Below are positions 22,494 through 31,908 of a stretch of 48,081 nucleotides of DNA, piece by piece. A program made the position numbers and the translations under genes. Below the pieces are notes generated by a model. It did no database searches and had not been told where the DNA came from. It was given only the letters and a program-made list of their open reading frames with translations. The DNA is from a candidate division TA06 bacterium. GTDB lineage: Bacteria > Hydrothermota > DG-26 > E44-bin18. Where the stretch lies: assembly GCA_004376575.1 (NCBI GenBank), contig SOJN01000038.1:1-48081 (forward strand), in the 5' to 3' direction. Position 1 is the stretch's first letter, and every line of letters starts with the position of its first letter.

Positions 22494-23981
22494 TTGAAGA
22501 TAATACTCGCTGGCTACAACGTAGACGCAGATGTGATCGACGAGCTTGCAGCCAGTAGAGAAATGGGCGACGTCACTCCGGAAACCATATCCGCGGCATA
22601 TGCAAGGATAAGCAGGGACCCCAGGCCTGTTGATGAGCTTCGCAAACTCGCTCGTAAAGAGGTGGAGAAGGCAAGAAGGTCAAACAAGAACATCATCTTT
22701 GGGTTGGGTCACCACTCAGTTGCAGAACACGCAGTTTTCAATTTTGATATAATAGGGGTCTCCAGGCTTGCCATTGAAGAGATAGAGAAATTCAGACTGT
22801 GCTCATATACAGAGAAGTCCCAGCGGTATATAACACTGAAAGATGAGTTCATAGTTCCTCCTGAGATTCAGGGCTCCAATCTCGAGAGCCGGTTTGTGAA
22901 GACTGTGAATGCGCAGAATGAGCTCTACCACAAGCTTTTTGACAGGCTGAAGGAAAGAGTCGCGAGGTGGTATCACGATGAGGCGGAATCTCCTGGTGAG
23001 CTAGGAATCATAGAAGGGATAGCAAAGGAGGATGCAAGATACATAACCTCTCTCGCAACCGCAGGACAGCTTGGTGAAACAATCAACGCGCGAAACTTGG
23101 AGCTTCTTCTGAGGAGGTTTGCATCGCATGAGCTTCTGGAGGTTAGAGAGATAGGCAAACGGATGTATGAATGCGTGGCAGATGTTGCGCCAAGCATAAT
23201 CTTGTTCACGGAAGCAAATGATTATGATCAGAAGACATATCCGGCACTGCGCACTGTTTCGGCCGATTTGGCGAAGACCGGTATTCAACCTGAACGGCCC
23301 GTTACTGTCCAGCTTGTTGACTACACCAAGGATGCCGACCTTGTCCTGGTGGTAGCTCTTCTTCATACTTCAACGGAGATGTCTTACCAGAAGTGCAGAG
23401 AGGTGGGTGAGAAGCTATCCCTTGAGAAGAAACGGGAGATTGTCAAAACTGCCTGCCAGCGCATGGAGCTTTATGATCCAGTATTGAGAGAGTTCGAATA
23501 CATACATCTCAGCTTTGACATTGTTGTCTCGGCTTCAGGTTTCGCTCAGCTTAAGCGACACAGAATGGCGACCATTACTGTACAGAATTACACTCCGGAG
23601 CTGGGGTTAACTGTACCGCAGTCAGTTATTGACTGCGGTATGGAGAAAGAGTTTTCATCCGTTGCTGAAATGAGCGAAAGGAGCTATCACGCGCTTCTCG
23701 AACAGTCGCCTTCTGTTGCTCCTTATGCTTTGACCAATGCCCATAGAAGAAGAGTACTGCTGGGGTTGAATGCGCGTGAACTCTATCACTTCTCGAGGTT
23801 GAGAGAAGATCTAACTGCTCAATGGGAGATAAGATCGGTTTGCAAAAGGATGACAGAACTGGCCAGAGAAATCATGCCTCTTACAGTGCTTCTTGTGGGT
23901 GGAAAGGATTCCTACCCGGGGATTTATGAACAGGTTTATGGCAAACCCCCCAAAGTCCTTAAACCCGAACTGCCTACCTGA
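22494..23981 (+). CDS. thyX: Tandem (two-domain) FAD-dependent thymidylate synthase-like protein
   Basis: At 495 residues it is twice the usual ThyX length, with two homologous halves. Half 1 has GHHSVAEHAVFNF then KFRLCSYTEKSQRYI (about 100-111), aligning with the family RHRxxSxNExSxRY signature but lacking RH. Half 2 has LKRHRMATITVQNYTP (RHR at about 354-356), keeping RHR but losing the SxNExS part, and ends with an intact NARELYHFSRLRED...AQWEIR nucleotide/FAD segment. So each half retains a different portion of the active site. Normal ThyX methylates dUMP using methylene-THF and NADPH as a homotetramer. The start is TTG. Whether it makes dTMP or a modified nucleotide is open. Confidence 0.85.
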   Translation: MKIILAGYNVDADVIDELAASREMGDVTPETISAAYARISRDPRPVDELRKLARKEVEKARRSNKNIIFGLGHHSVAEHAVFNFDIIGVSRLAIEEIEKFRLCSYTEKSQRYITLKDEFIVPPEIQGSNLESRFVKTVNAQNELYHKLFDRLKERVARWYHDEAESPGELGIIEGIAKEDARYITSLATAGQLGETINARNLELLLRRFASHELLEVREIGKRMYECVADVAPSIILFTEANDYDQKTYPALRTVSADLAKTGIQPERPVTVQLVDYTKDADLVLVVALLHTSTEMSYQKCREVGEKLSLEKKREIVKTACQRMELYDPVLREFEYIHLSFDIVVSASGFAQLKRHRMATITVQNYTPELGLTVPQSVIDCGMEKEFSSVAEMSERSYHALLEQSPSVAPYALTNAHRRRVLLGLNARELYHFSRLREDLTAQWEIRSVCKRMTELAREIMPLTVLLVGGKDSYPGIYEQVYGKPPKVLKPELPT

Positions 23982-24069
23982 CGAAAGGCCTTCAGCTGTC
24001 ACAACTCAGTACTCAATCGAAATTGAGAAAACGGAAATCAAAAATCACCCTGGCGCGCGCACCCCGGAA

Positions 24070-24235
24070 TGTCATTGCGAGACTTGGGGAGCGAGGCGAA
24101 GCAATCTGGCACAAGCAGATCCTTCGGCGGAGTTTATGCTGCCTGTCCTGAGGGCTTCCGAAGGGAGCGAGGTCCCGCCCGTCCCGAGCCTGTCGAGGGG
24201 AATTTATGGAGGGACGGAGCCGAAGGATCTAGCTG
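24070..24235 (+). repeat. Composite dispersed repeat, copy 3
   Basis: It starts GTCATTGCGAGACTTGGGGA and continues GCGAAGCAATCTGGCACAAG, then a GCCTGTCCTGAGGGCTTCCG-type tail. It fills most of the gene-free stretch 23982-24326. Confidence 0.8.
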
Positions 24236-24326
24236 CGGGCTGGACACCAGGGACCAGACACAGAAAACTTGGTGCGAGATCATAGATCATAGATCTGAGA
24301 TCTTGGATAGTGGGGGCCGGTCATTG

Positions 24327-24355
24327 TTGACATTGGGGTGAAGGCGTCGTAAACT
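24327..24355 (+). promoter_or_regulatory. Promoter of NHL gene, leaderless geometry
   Basis: TTGACA (24327-24332), a 17-bp spacer and TAAACT (24350-24355). The ATG at 24357 is one base after the -10 box and cannot be transcribed; ATG 24366 is 10 nt after it. Confidence 0.8.
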
Positions 24356-24365
24356 TATGGTTGAG

Positions 24366-25256
24366 ATGCGTTTAAAGATAGTCTTTCTGTGTCTGGTTGT
24401 GTTTCTCTGGGGCTGTGGTGGAACAGTCACGACTGTGAGGCGTGCAGCCAGGACTCCCATCGGAATGGTCCGCGTTGGAACATTCGGTGCGGAGCAACTT
24501 TCTAGCCCAATGAGCATATGTTCTGATGTTTACGGTGACATATATGTTGGGGATGGGGCCAGAGTGGGTGTGGAGAAGTTTGGTCCTGACTTCTCCTACA
24601 AGACAGAGTTTGGAGAATTTGGACATGGAGATAACCAGCTGTTGAGTCCGGTCGATCTTTCTAGTGACGGTTTCTACATCTATGTTGTTGATGGCAGAAA
24701 CGAAAGGATTGCAAGGTATGATCGCTACGGTGGATTTTCCAAATTGATAGTGCCTGTGGGGGCAGATTCATTTGGTTCCGGCTGGCCAGTGGCGGTTGCC
24801 GTTTCAAAAACCGGTGAGATGTACATAGCGGAAACGAGGCCTGATCAGATTCTTGCCCTTGACGAATTCGGAAGGTTGAAATTCGCGTTTGGTCATCTTG
24901 GAGGGATCAGCGGTCTGAACAGGCCGACTTCAATTGCAGTAGGTCCATCTTCTGACATCTACGTTTGCGACAGCGGAAATAGGCGAGTGGTGATCTATGA
25001 TCCTTTTGGAGGCTACCTCAGCGAGATAGGTGGTCTTGGGGATCCCAGCAGTGTTGACGTTGATGAGTCAGGTAATGTTTTTGTGAGCGACCTTTCAGAT
25101 GGGACAGTTGTCTGCTTCGACCAGGCAGGGAACCGTGTCACCTCTCTTGAGGGTTTTCTCTCCCCTCGTGCGATTGAGGTGAGAGGGGACAGCACACTTC
25201 TGGTTGTGGACACAGAAAATGGCTTCGTGGCCATATACAAGATCTACTACAGGTGA
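24366..25256 (+). CDS. NHL-repeat beta-propeller lipoprotein (296 aa)
   Basis: The start is ATG 24366, dictated by the promoter position. A lipoprotein signal ends in VFLWGCGG. The mature part has about six NHL blades, each with a D-x-Y/F-V core: GDIYVGDGARVGVEKFGPD, FYIYVVDGRNERIARYDRYG, GEMYIAETRPDQILALDEFG, SDIYVCDSGNRRVVIYDPFG, GNVFVSDLSDGTVVCFDQAG and TLLVVDTENGFVAIYKIYY. Such propellers act as periplasmic or surface scaffolds. The stop lies 19 bp before the large envelope protein's ATG, so the two form one operon and probably one complex. Confidence 0.85.
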   Translation: MRLKIVFLCLVVFLWGCGGTVTTVRRAARTPIGMVRVGTFGAEQLSSPMSICSDVYGDIYVGDGARVGVEKFGPDFSYKTEFGEFGHGDNQLLSPVDLSSDGFYIYVVDGRNERIARYDRYGGFSKLIVPVGADSFGSGWPVAVAVSKTGEMYIAETRPDQILALDEFGRLKFAFGHLGGISGLNRPTSIAVGPSSDIYVCDSGNRRVVIYDPFGGYLSEIGGLGDPSSVDVDESGNVFVSDLSDGTVVCFDQAGNRVTSLEGFLSPRAIEVRGDSTLLVVDTENGFVAIYKIYYR

Positions 25257-25275
25257 AGCTCGACTGCCGGCATCC

Positions 25276-28200
25276 ATGCTGGCAAGCGTCCTACTCATAA
25301 TTCTGGCCTGCAGTTCGACAGGCAGCGTTGAGCTTTCCAGAGCATCTGACACTCTGCTAACAAAAGGCCCAGGTCCTTATCAGCTTGGAAAACGCTTTAT
25401 CATAGAGGACTCTGACTCTGTTCTTCTTGAAGATGTACTGCTTACCAGAGATGAAGATTACAGGATAAATTACAGGCTGGGTCTCTTGACGTTGAAGCGA
25501 TCACCATCTGAGAGTGTTGCACTTGTTGTGAGTTACAGATTCTTCCCCTTCCAGATAGGCGAGCAATACTACAGGCACAAAATCCAGGCCAATGTGGAAG
25601 GAGAGAAGGCTATCATGAAAAAAGAGCCCGTCGAGAGAAAAGAGACATCATCTGCACCTTCTACCCTCATAATCGGAGGGTCAAAGTCACTGGGGATAAG
25701 TGTAGGTTCAGGCAAAGACATTGAGCTTGAACAGGCCCTGAGAGTGAACATATCAGGTATGGCAGCAGAAGGGGTTGAGGTGAGAGCTATCCTTTCCGAT
25801 CAATCCACTCCCATACAGCCTGAAGGGACTACAGAAGAACTCGAGGAGCTGGATCAGGTTGTACTCGAGATAAAAGGAAAGAACCTGGGTGCTTCATTTG
25901 GTGACTATGACCTGGAAATGAGAGATTCTCGGTTCGGCGAGATAGCGAGGAAGCTGGAAGGAGGAATGGGTGAGGTGAGATTCTCGGGAGTAAGCCTGAT
26001 GGCGGCTGCAGCACGCAACAGGGGCAGTTTCGGCTTCAACCGCCTCTGGGGAATTGACGCAAAACAGGGTCCCTACCAGCTCACGTCTGAGGATGGGAGG
26101 ACGGACATTGTGATTGTCGCAGGTTCAGAAAAGGTCTATGTGGACGGAGAGATAAAGAAGAGAGGCCAGAACAATGACTATGTGATAGACTACTCCACCG
26201 CGCAGGTGACATTCACCAGCAGGGTTCTCATCACCTCTCTTTCAAGGATTCTTGTCGATTTTGAGTATGCTGTATTGGACTACAGAAGGTCTCTCTATGC
26301 TGCCAGTGCTTCCTACTCATCCTTAGCCGGGAAACTCCTGATCGGTGGAAGTTACCTGTATGAAGGAGATGACAAAGACTCACCTGTGAGCCTGAGCATC
26401 ACACCTGAGAGGAAGGAGCTGCTTCAGAATGCCGGGGACGACACTTCGCTTGCGTGGGCGCCAGGCGGTGTGTGGGTTGGTGATAGTCTGGGAAGTTACA
26501 TCCTGACTGACTCTGTGTATGAATACAAGGGATATGGGAAGGGGGACTATTCGGTCTTATTTACGAGGGTGCCCGAAGGTGAGGGGGACTATGAATACAA
26601 CTACGCTCTCGGAGGATACGAATATGTTGGGTTGGGCAATGGAGACTATGTAGCAAAAGTGAGGCTTCCCTTGCCCCAAAGAGATGAGTTCTACTCTTTC
26701 AGGGCGGATTACGAGATTGCTGAAGGTGTTGCGGCAGGCTTCGAGTACGCAGGAAACAGGAGAGATGAGAATTCGTTCTCTTCCATAGCAGATGACGATA
26801 ATATCGGCTCAGCCTATGATTTCTCATTTGATGGAAACTTCCGGGAGAAGCTCTTCATAAGAAGTAAGTATAGGGTCTGGGGTGATAGGTTCAGTTTCCC
26901 GGGGAGAAGAACTGAAGTCCAGTATGAAGACAATTGGAATGTCGGTGAAAGTGAAGGTGAAGAGTCGGCAGGAGAACTCGAAGTTGGGGTTTCGCCATTT
27001 AATGGAATGAGAATGACCGCCAGCTTTGGCAGGCTGGAGAGACCAGGTGGCGAGGCAAACAAGACGGGGCTGGACGTTTCCTTCAATCACATAAGTTTGC
27101 CATCAATCTCCTACGCATATAGTAGAGCGGAAAACGACCTGGATACCACCGGCACGCGCATACGGCACGGGTTGACTGCCACACAAAGGTTGGGCAGATT
27201 TTCTCCGAGACTCTCCTTCTTTAAGGAGGAGGGCGAAACCAGGCTGAGGGAGGGGACTGCCGGGTTATCTTTGGGTCTGGACTGGATGACCGGCGACGTT
27301 TCATACAGTCACAGGCTCGATGATGTTTTGGATGAAGGTGGCTGGACGCGCGAGGGCACGATAAGAACTGCGAGAGCCTCCTTTCGGGCATCGAGAACAA
27401 AGAGAGTGAGCGGCTCCCTCGACTTCGTCCACAGGGACAAAAGGTACGAACACGATTTCCCAGGTGAGAGTTCTAACTACGATCTGGCCAGTCTGAGACT
27501 GAAGGTGAAGCCGATTGAGAAACGCATGTCCGTGGAAGCAAGATATGAGCTGACTCAGACTCAATCGAGAGCCAGGCGCGAGGTTTTCCATGAGGTAGAA
27601 GAGGGGACCGGCGACTACAGCAAGGATCCAAGCACAGGCGAATACTATCCAGACCCTGAAGGTAACTACAGAAGAGAGATAGTGGCGACGGGGGACTACA
27701 GGCCAGTTGCGGATATCTCTTCTTCATTCAGAGTTTATCTCTTGCCTGTAGACGTTCTGTCTTTTGACGGATTCATAACAATCGAGGAGAAGACCGTTCA
27801 GGAAAACCGGTTTTCAATCTACACATTTGACTTCAAAAACTTCCACAACGATTCGACGACCCTATCCGGAACTTTTTCATTCCAGGGAGATATCGATCTT
27901 TTCCCGTACTCGAACCGCTCACTCAGCATGAAATTGAGGTATGGTGATTACGAGGACAACCGATTGGAGACAGTCCATCAAGAGAGAGAAAGATTTCAGC
28001 TTTCTCTATTGGGCAAGTCGAAGTTGAGCAGAGCGCTCTCCGGGGAAGTCGAGGTGGGCACAAGAAGCGAGGAGACACGAAGCACAGAAAGGGGTTCCGA
28101 AAGGAGAGAGTCCTGGAAGAATGTGCGATCCACTCTTACCTGGAGACTGAATAACCGTTTTGAGCCATCGATCTCTGCTGGATATGAGATGGGCGAAGTG

Positions 28201-28518
28201 AGCGAGCCATACCACTACGGTTCGCTCGGGGCTGTTGCTATGACCTCTAGAGAGATTTCTCCGAGAATACGCTACTATCTCACACGCAGAGGAAGGGCCG
28301 AGCTTAGCGTCACGGTGACCGACAGGAGATCCGAGTCCGACGTACTTCCGCCGGACATACAGGCCATCTACGCGCCTGGATTGACAACCACAGTGAGGTC
28401 GAGTACGGAGTACAGGGTTAATGAGTGGCTCACTTCTTTCTTGAATTACTCGGTGAGAAAGGAACCGGATGATAAGCCTAAGCATACATTTCGGGCGGAG
28501 ATGCGGGCCAGTTTCTGA
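25276..28518 (+). CDS. Large outer-membrane beta-barrel-like protein (1080 aa)
   Basis: ATG 25276 gives a signal ending ILACSS, possibly lipidated. Two related modules occur near residues 33-95 and 265-345: both begin GPYQL, then carry a DY-x-I-Y strand and end in a Y-rich strand (VVSYRFF; LVDFEYA). Between them is GSKSLGISVGSGKDIELEQALRVNISG and an IQPEGTTEELEELDQV segment. Gly-x-Gly-Asp-Tyr motifs cluster around 415-475 (YGKGDYS, EGEGDYEYN, LGNGDYV) and near 775-805. From about 480 on the chain is alternating aromatic/charged strands, typical of a large outer-membrane barrel. I do not recognise a named family; it looks like secretion- or surface-assembly porins found in candidate phyla. Confidence 0.75.
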   Translation: MLASVLLIILACSSTGSVELSRASDTLLTKGPGPYQLGKRFIIEDSDSVLLEDVLLTRDEDYRINYRLGLLTLKRSPSESVALVVSYRFFPFQIGEQYYRHKIQANVEGEKAIMKKEPVERKETSSAPSTLIIGGSKSLGISVGSGKDIELEQALRVNISGMAAEGVEVRAILSDQSTPIQPEGTTEELEELDQVVLEIKGKNLGASFGDYDLEMRDSRFGEIARKLEGGMGEVRFSGVSLMAAAARNRGSFGFNRLWGIDAKQGPYQLTSEDGRTDIVIVAGSEKVYVDGEIKKRGQNNDYVIDYSTAQVTFTSRVLITSLSRILVDFEYAVLDYRRSLYAASASYSSLAGKLLIGGSYLYEGDDKDSPVSLSITPERKELLQNAGDDTSLAWAPGGVWVGDSLGSYILTDSVYEYKGYGKGDYSVLFTRVPEGEGDYEYNYALGGYEYVGLGNGDYVAKVRLPLPQRDEFYSFRADYEIAEGVAAGFEYAGNRRDENSFSSIADDDNIGSAYDFSFDGNFREKLFIRSKYRVWGDRFSFPGRRTEVQYEDNWNVGESEGEESAGELEVGVSPFNGMRMTASFGRLERPGGEANKTGLDVSFNHISLPSISYAYSRAENDLDTTGTRIRHGLTATQRLGRFSPRLSFFKEEGETRLREGTAGLSLGLDWMTGDVSYSHRLDDVLDEGGWTREGTIRTARASFRASRTKRVSGSLDFVHRDKRYEHDFPGESSNYDLASLRLKVKPIEKRMSVEARYELTQTQSRARREVFHEVEEGTGDYSKDPSTGEYYPDPEGNYRREIVATGDYRPVADISSSFRVYLLPVDVLSFDGFITIEEKTVQENRFSIYTFDFKNFHNDSTTLSGTFSFQGDIDLFPYSNRSLSMKLRYGDYEDNRLETVHQERERFQLSLLGKSKLSRALSGEVEVGTRSEETRSTERGSERRESWKNVRSTLTWRLNNRFEPSISAGYEMGEVSEPYHYGSLGAVAMTSREISPRIRYYLTRRGRAELSVTVTDRRSESDVLPPDIQAIYAPGLTTTVRSSTEYRVNEWLTSFLNYSVRKEPDDKPKHTFRAEMRASF

Positions 28519-28608
28519 TGGAGACTTATTCACTCACCGCCGTATGACACCCTCTTCAGACAGTCGGGTTCAGGGTCGGGCGTCATACCTTCTCGAGGAG
28601 GCATACTT

Positions 28609-29496
28609 GTGCGCAGGAGGATAGGTATTGCGCTTGGTGCCGGTTCTGCGAAAGGATTGGCACACCTTGGTGTTCTTCAGGTCCTGGAGGAGAACGCGGT
28701 AGAGATATCCTATATTGCCGGGTCATCTATAGGTGCAGTGATTGGCGCAGCTTATGCTGCGGAACCAGATGCAAAAGAACTTGCTCTGAAAACAAAGGCC
28801 CTCTTGCACAGCGAGGCATTTGATGCGATAGGGCTGGAATTTTTGGTGAAAAAGGATCATCCAGGGCCAGGTCTGTTCAGAAGGATAACGGATTTTGTGA
28901 GGAAGCGCTTCTTGATGAGCAGAGCTGCAATGAGGCCCTGGTTGGTGGAGGGTGAGAAGATTGAGTCTGTACTGAGATTGATCCTCCCCGATATTGAGAT
29001 TACCCAGTTGAAGATCCCGTTTGCATGCGTGGCCCTGGACCTGACCACTGGTAGGGACGTTGTCTTCAAATCGGGTTCGCTGATCCAGGCTGTCAGGACG
29101 AGCATGTCCATTCCCGGTGTCTTTCCTTATATGGAGATCAAAAAAGGCATCCTTGTTGACGGCGGAGTCACTGCGTCTGTTCCTGTAGATGCAGCAAGGG
29201 AGATGGGAGCAGAATTTGTGATTGGCGTTGACCTTCTGGACAAGATGAGCAGAGACTTCAACGTGAAGAGTGGGCTTGAAATAAACTTCAGGGCTGATGA
29301 AATCGCGAAAAGGAGGCTAAACTTTCTCCGGGCCGAAAAAGCTGACCTTCTTGTTCGTCCTAGAATGGACACCATTCACTGGGCAGACTTCAGCAAACCC
29401 GACTTTTGTATTGATCGTGGAAGAGAAGCCGCTCTGGAAGCGATACCTCTCTTGAGAGCGAAACTGAGGAAGAGACGCAGGTTATGGCCGTTTTAA
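28609..29496 (+). CDS. Patatin-like phospholipase (295 aa)
   Basis: It has the glycine-rich oxyanion hole GAGSAKG (residues 10-16), nucleophile Ser40 in GSSIG, and the Asp184 dyad partner in VDGG. This is RssA/YchK-type, a soluble patatin with no signal peptide or C-terminal barrel (FLEXX-type barrel absent). It probably hydrolyses acyl esters of phospholipids at the inner face of the membrane. The start is GTG after GAGGAGG. It lies 90 bp after the barrel gene in the same orientation and may be co-transcribed. Confidence 0.9.
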   Translation: MRRRIGIALGAGSAKGLAHLGVLQVLEENAVEISYIAGSSIGAVIGAAYAAEPDAKELALKTKALLHSEAFDAIGLEFLVKKDHPGPGLFRRITDFVRKRFLMSRAAMRPWLVEGEKIESVLRLILPDIEITQLKIPFACVALDLTTGRDVVFKSGSLIQAVRTSMSIPGVFPYMEIKKGILVDGGVTASVPVDAAREMGAEFVIGVDLLDKMSRDFNVKSGLEINFRADEIAKRRLNFLRAEKADLLVRPRMDTIHWADFSKPDFCIDRGREAALEAIPLLRAKLRKRRRLWPF

Positions 29497-29503
29497 TATA
29501 TTC

Positions 29504-29532
29504 TTGACATGCCCACCGGGAAATGATAGATT
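29504..29532 (+). promoter_or_regulatory. Promoter of HD-GYP gene, leaderless geometry
   Basis: TTGACA (29504-29509), a 17-bp spacer and TAGATT (29527-29532). ATG 29542 follows after 9 nt. Confidence 0.75.
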
Positions 29533-29541
29533 GCATGCGCC

Positions 29542-31185
29542 ATGGCCAAGAAGGTGAAGGACGAGCGGAACAAAGCCATAAATGCTCTAAAACTCAGACT
29601 TAAGGTTCTTCAAAGGGCTGCTGAAATATCCAAATCGACATTCGATCTGGATAGGATTCTCGATCAGTCCGTGGAGCTGCTTATGGAGGTGATTCCTTCC
29701 GAAGCAGCCTCTTTTTACCTTGTGGTCGGTGACACGCTCAACTTCAAGGTTGCGAAGGGGGAGAAGGGGGACCAGTTGGTGGGTGGGCACATGAAGATGG
29801 GGCAGGGCATCGCGGGCTGGGTGGCAAAAACAGGAATACCCTATTTGACCAATGACGTTGTGCGTGAGCCTAAGTGGGAGAGGAGAATAGCGGAAGAGAT
29901 GAAGTTCGACACGAGAAGTATCCTGTCTGTTCCTGTCAAGTCGAAAGAAGAGGTGATTGCTGTTGTTCAGCTCATTAACAAGAGGGAAGAAGGGGAATAC
30001 GACGAGGACGATCAGGAGATGGCGGGTCTGTTTGCCTCTCATCTGGCTAATGTTATGGACAGTGTAAAACTCTACTGGGAAATGTCAGAAAAGGTATCCA
30101 AGCTGAGCGTGTTAATGGATGCCTCCATTCACATGACCTCCACGCTGGACCTGGAAGAGGTCCTCGATCTGATAATGAGTCAGGCGAAGGAGGTGTTGGA
30201 CGCAGAGGCAAGCTCCGTATTCCTGATTGATGAAGAGAAGAATGAACTTTACTTCGTATCCGCCACAGGAACTGGGGGCGGCAAGGCGAAGCGTGTGCGC
30301 GTACCCTGGGGAAAAGGGATAGTTGGCTGGGTGGCTGAGACTGGTGAGACTCTCCTTGTTCCGGATGTGGCCAAGGACAAGAGGTTCTACAGGAAAGTTG
30401 ATGAGGAGACCGATTTCGTAACCAAGTCGATCCTCGCTGTGCCATTGGTGGTCAAGGGGAGAGTGGTTGGTGTTGCAGAGTCTCTCAACAAGAAGGGGAC
30501 AAGCGGATTCACTCAGGACTATGTGGAACTCTTCGAGGCGTTTGCAAGACACGCTGCGGTGGCAGTAGATAATGCCAGGCTCTACTCTGAACTGGAGGAA
30601 CTTTTCAAGAGTTCAATACGGGCTGTTGTATTCGTGGTTGAGGCAAAGGACAAGTACACTCGCGGGCACACCGAAAGGGTAACAGAGTACAGCGTGATGG
30701 CGGCCAGGGAACTCGCTCTGTCCAAGGACGAAGTGAAGAGAGTAGAAATAGCTTCTCTTCTCCACGACATTGGCAAGATTGGCATTCCTGATACGATCTT
30801 GGGCAAGCCCGGTAAGCTTACCGATGAAGAGTTTGAGATTGTCAAGGACCATCCAGTGAGGGGTTGCGAGATAATGGGTCCCATAGCGGCGATGAAGAAT
30901 GTAATCCCCGGCATACGACACCATCACGAAAGGTATGACGGCCTGGGTTATCCTGACAAACTGAAGGGAAAAGAGATACCTCTTCTGGGCAGAATAATCT
31001 CTGTGGCGGATGTTTTTGACGCCTTGACCACAGATAGGCCCTACAGAGGAGCCATATCGATCGACGAGACACTAGAGTACCTTCAGTCGAATGCTGGTTA
31101 CCAGTTTGACCCTGATGTGGTAGATGCGTTCTGCAAAGCCTATGACAGACAGAGAGAAGGTGGAGCAGAGTCAGAGGAGGGGTAG
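29542..31185 (+). CDS. GAF-GAF-HD-GYP signalling protein (547 aa)
   Basis: Domains: a short N-terminal helix, GAF 1 (about 25-170; GQGIAGWVAKTGIPYLTNDV, SILSVPVKSKEEVIAVVQLINK), GAF 2 (about 195-345; GKGIVGWVAETGETLLVPDV, SILAVPLVVKGRVVGVAESLNK) and HD-GYP (about 365-535). The HD-GYP domain has RGHTERV, LLHDIGKIGIP (HD at 408-409), HPVRGCEIM and HHHERYDGLGYP, all metal and signature residues intact. It is expected to hydrolyse cyclic di-GMP in response to a GAF ligand. No phosphoreceiver is present. The gene ends 9 bp before scpA. The promoter leaves no room for a ribosome site. Confidence 0.92.
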   Translation: MAKKVKDERNKAINALKLRLKVLQRAAEISKSTFDLDRILDQSVELLMEVIPSEAASFYLVVGDTLNFKVAKGEKGDQLVGGHMKMGQGIAGWVAKTGIPYLTNDVVREPKWERRIAEEMKFDTRSILSVPVKSKEEVIAVVQLINKREEGEYDEDDQEMAGLFASHLANVMDSVKLYWEMSEKVSKLSVLMDASIHMTSTLDLEEVLDLIMSQAKEVLDAEASSVFLIDEEKNELYFVSATGTGGGKAKRVRVPWGKGIVGWVAETGETLLVPDVAKDKRFYRKVDEETDFVTKSILAVPLVVKGRVVGVAESLNKKGTSGFTQDYVELFEAFARHAAVAVDNARLYSELEELFKSSIRAVVFVVEAKDKYTRGHTERVTEYSVMAARELALSKDEVKRVEIASLLHDIGKIGIPDTILGKPGKLTDEEFEIVKDHPVRGCEIMGPIAAMKNVIPGIRHHHERYDGLGYPDKLKGKEIPLLGRIISVADVFDALTTDRPYRGAISIDETLEYLQSNAGYQFDPDVVDAFCKAYDRQREGGAESEEG

Positions 31186-31194
31186 AAAAGCTGC

Positions 31195-31905
31195 ATGGCC
31201 TTTAGTGTAAAGCTGGAAGTTTACGAAGGTCCTATGGACCTTTTGCTATATCTGGTGAGAAAAGATGAGTTGGATATTCAGGATATTCCTATTGCGAAAA
31301 TAGCCAACGAATACCTTGAATACATAAGATTGATGAGGCTTCTCGACCTTGAGTATGCGGCTGAGTTCATATTGATGGCGGCAACCTTAATGCGTATCAA
31401 GGTTCAGAGTCTCCTTCCTACACCTGCCTTGGAAGAGGAAGAAGAGGATCCCAGACTTGAACTGCAGCGGAGGATGCTTGAATACCAGAAGTACAAGGAA
31501 GCGGCCGCAAGATTGGGTCATAGGGAGGAGGCCGCCCGGGACCACTTCCCCAGGACCTATATGCATGCAGCTGAACCTGAAGCCAAGGAGGAGATAGACT
31601 CAGAGGTGAGCCTTTTTGACTTGCTCTCTGCCTTTAAAGCAATTCTGGGCAAAGTGGAGAAGATCGATGTCTATGAGGTAGAAACAGCCCGGCAATCAGT
31701 TGAAGAAAGAATGGAGGAAATAGTGTCCATTCTCTCTGGAGAGACAGGCTTGAATTTCTCCAGGCTGTTTTCGTCGGACTCGACAAGACTTGATTTTATA
31801 GTCACTTTTCTGGCGATTCTTGAATTGATCAGACTGCAGAAGATTCTGGTGAGGCAGAGAAAAGCCTTCGGTCAAATTACAATACGTCTGGCCAAACCCA
31901 AATAG
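31195..31905 (+). CDS. scpA: Segregation and condensation protein A
   Basis: A kleisin subunit of the SMC-ScpAB condensin. The N-terminal helix is FEGP-like (VYEGPMDLLLYLVRKDELDIQDIPIAKIANEYLEYI), a central acidic EEEEEDPR linker follows, and the C-terminal winged helix FIVTFLAILELIRLQKILVRQ binds the SMC head. The length of 236 is normal. The start lies 9 bp after the HD-GYP stop, so they are co-transcribed. The usual partner scpB is not adjacent; instead the gene ends in a long palindromic repeat. Confidence 0.9.
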   Translation: MAFSVKLEVYEGPMDLLLYLVRKDELDIQDIPIAKIANEYLEYIRLMRLLDLEYAAEFILMAATLMRIKVQSLLPTPALEEEEEDPRLELQRRMLEYQKYKEAAARLGHREEAARDHFPRTYMHAAEPEAKEEIDSEVSLFDLLSAFKAILGKVEKIDVYEVETARQSVEERMEEIVSILSGETGLNFSRLFSSDSTRLDFIVTFLAILELIRLQKILVRQRKAFGQITIRLAKPK

Positions 31906-31908
31906 CCA

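Noticed and set aside
28006-28533. 175-codon minus-strand ORF
   Set aside because: Antisense to the envelope-protein C-terminus; basic, Cys-containing shadow sequence.
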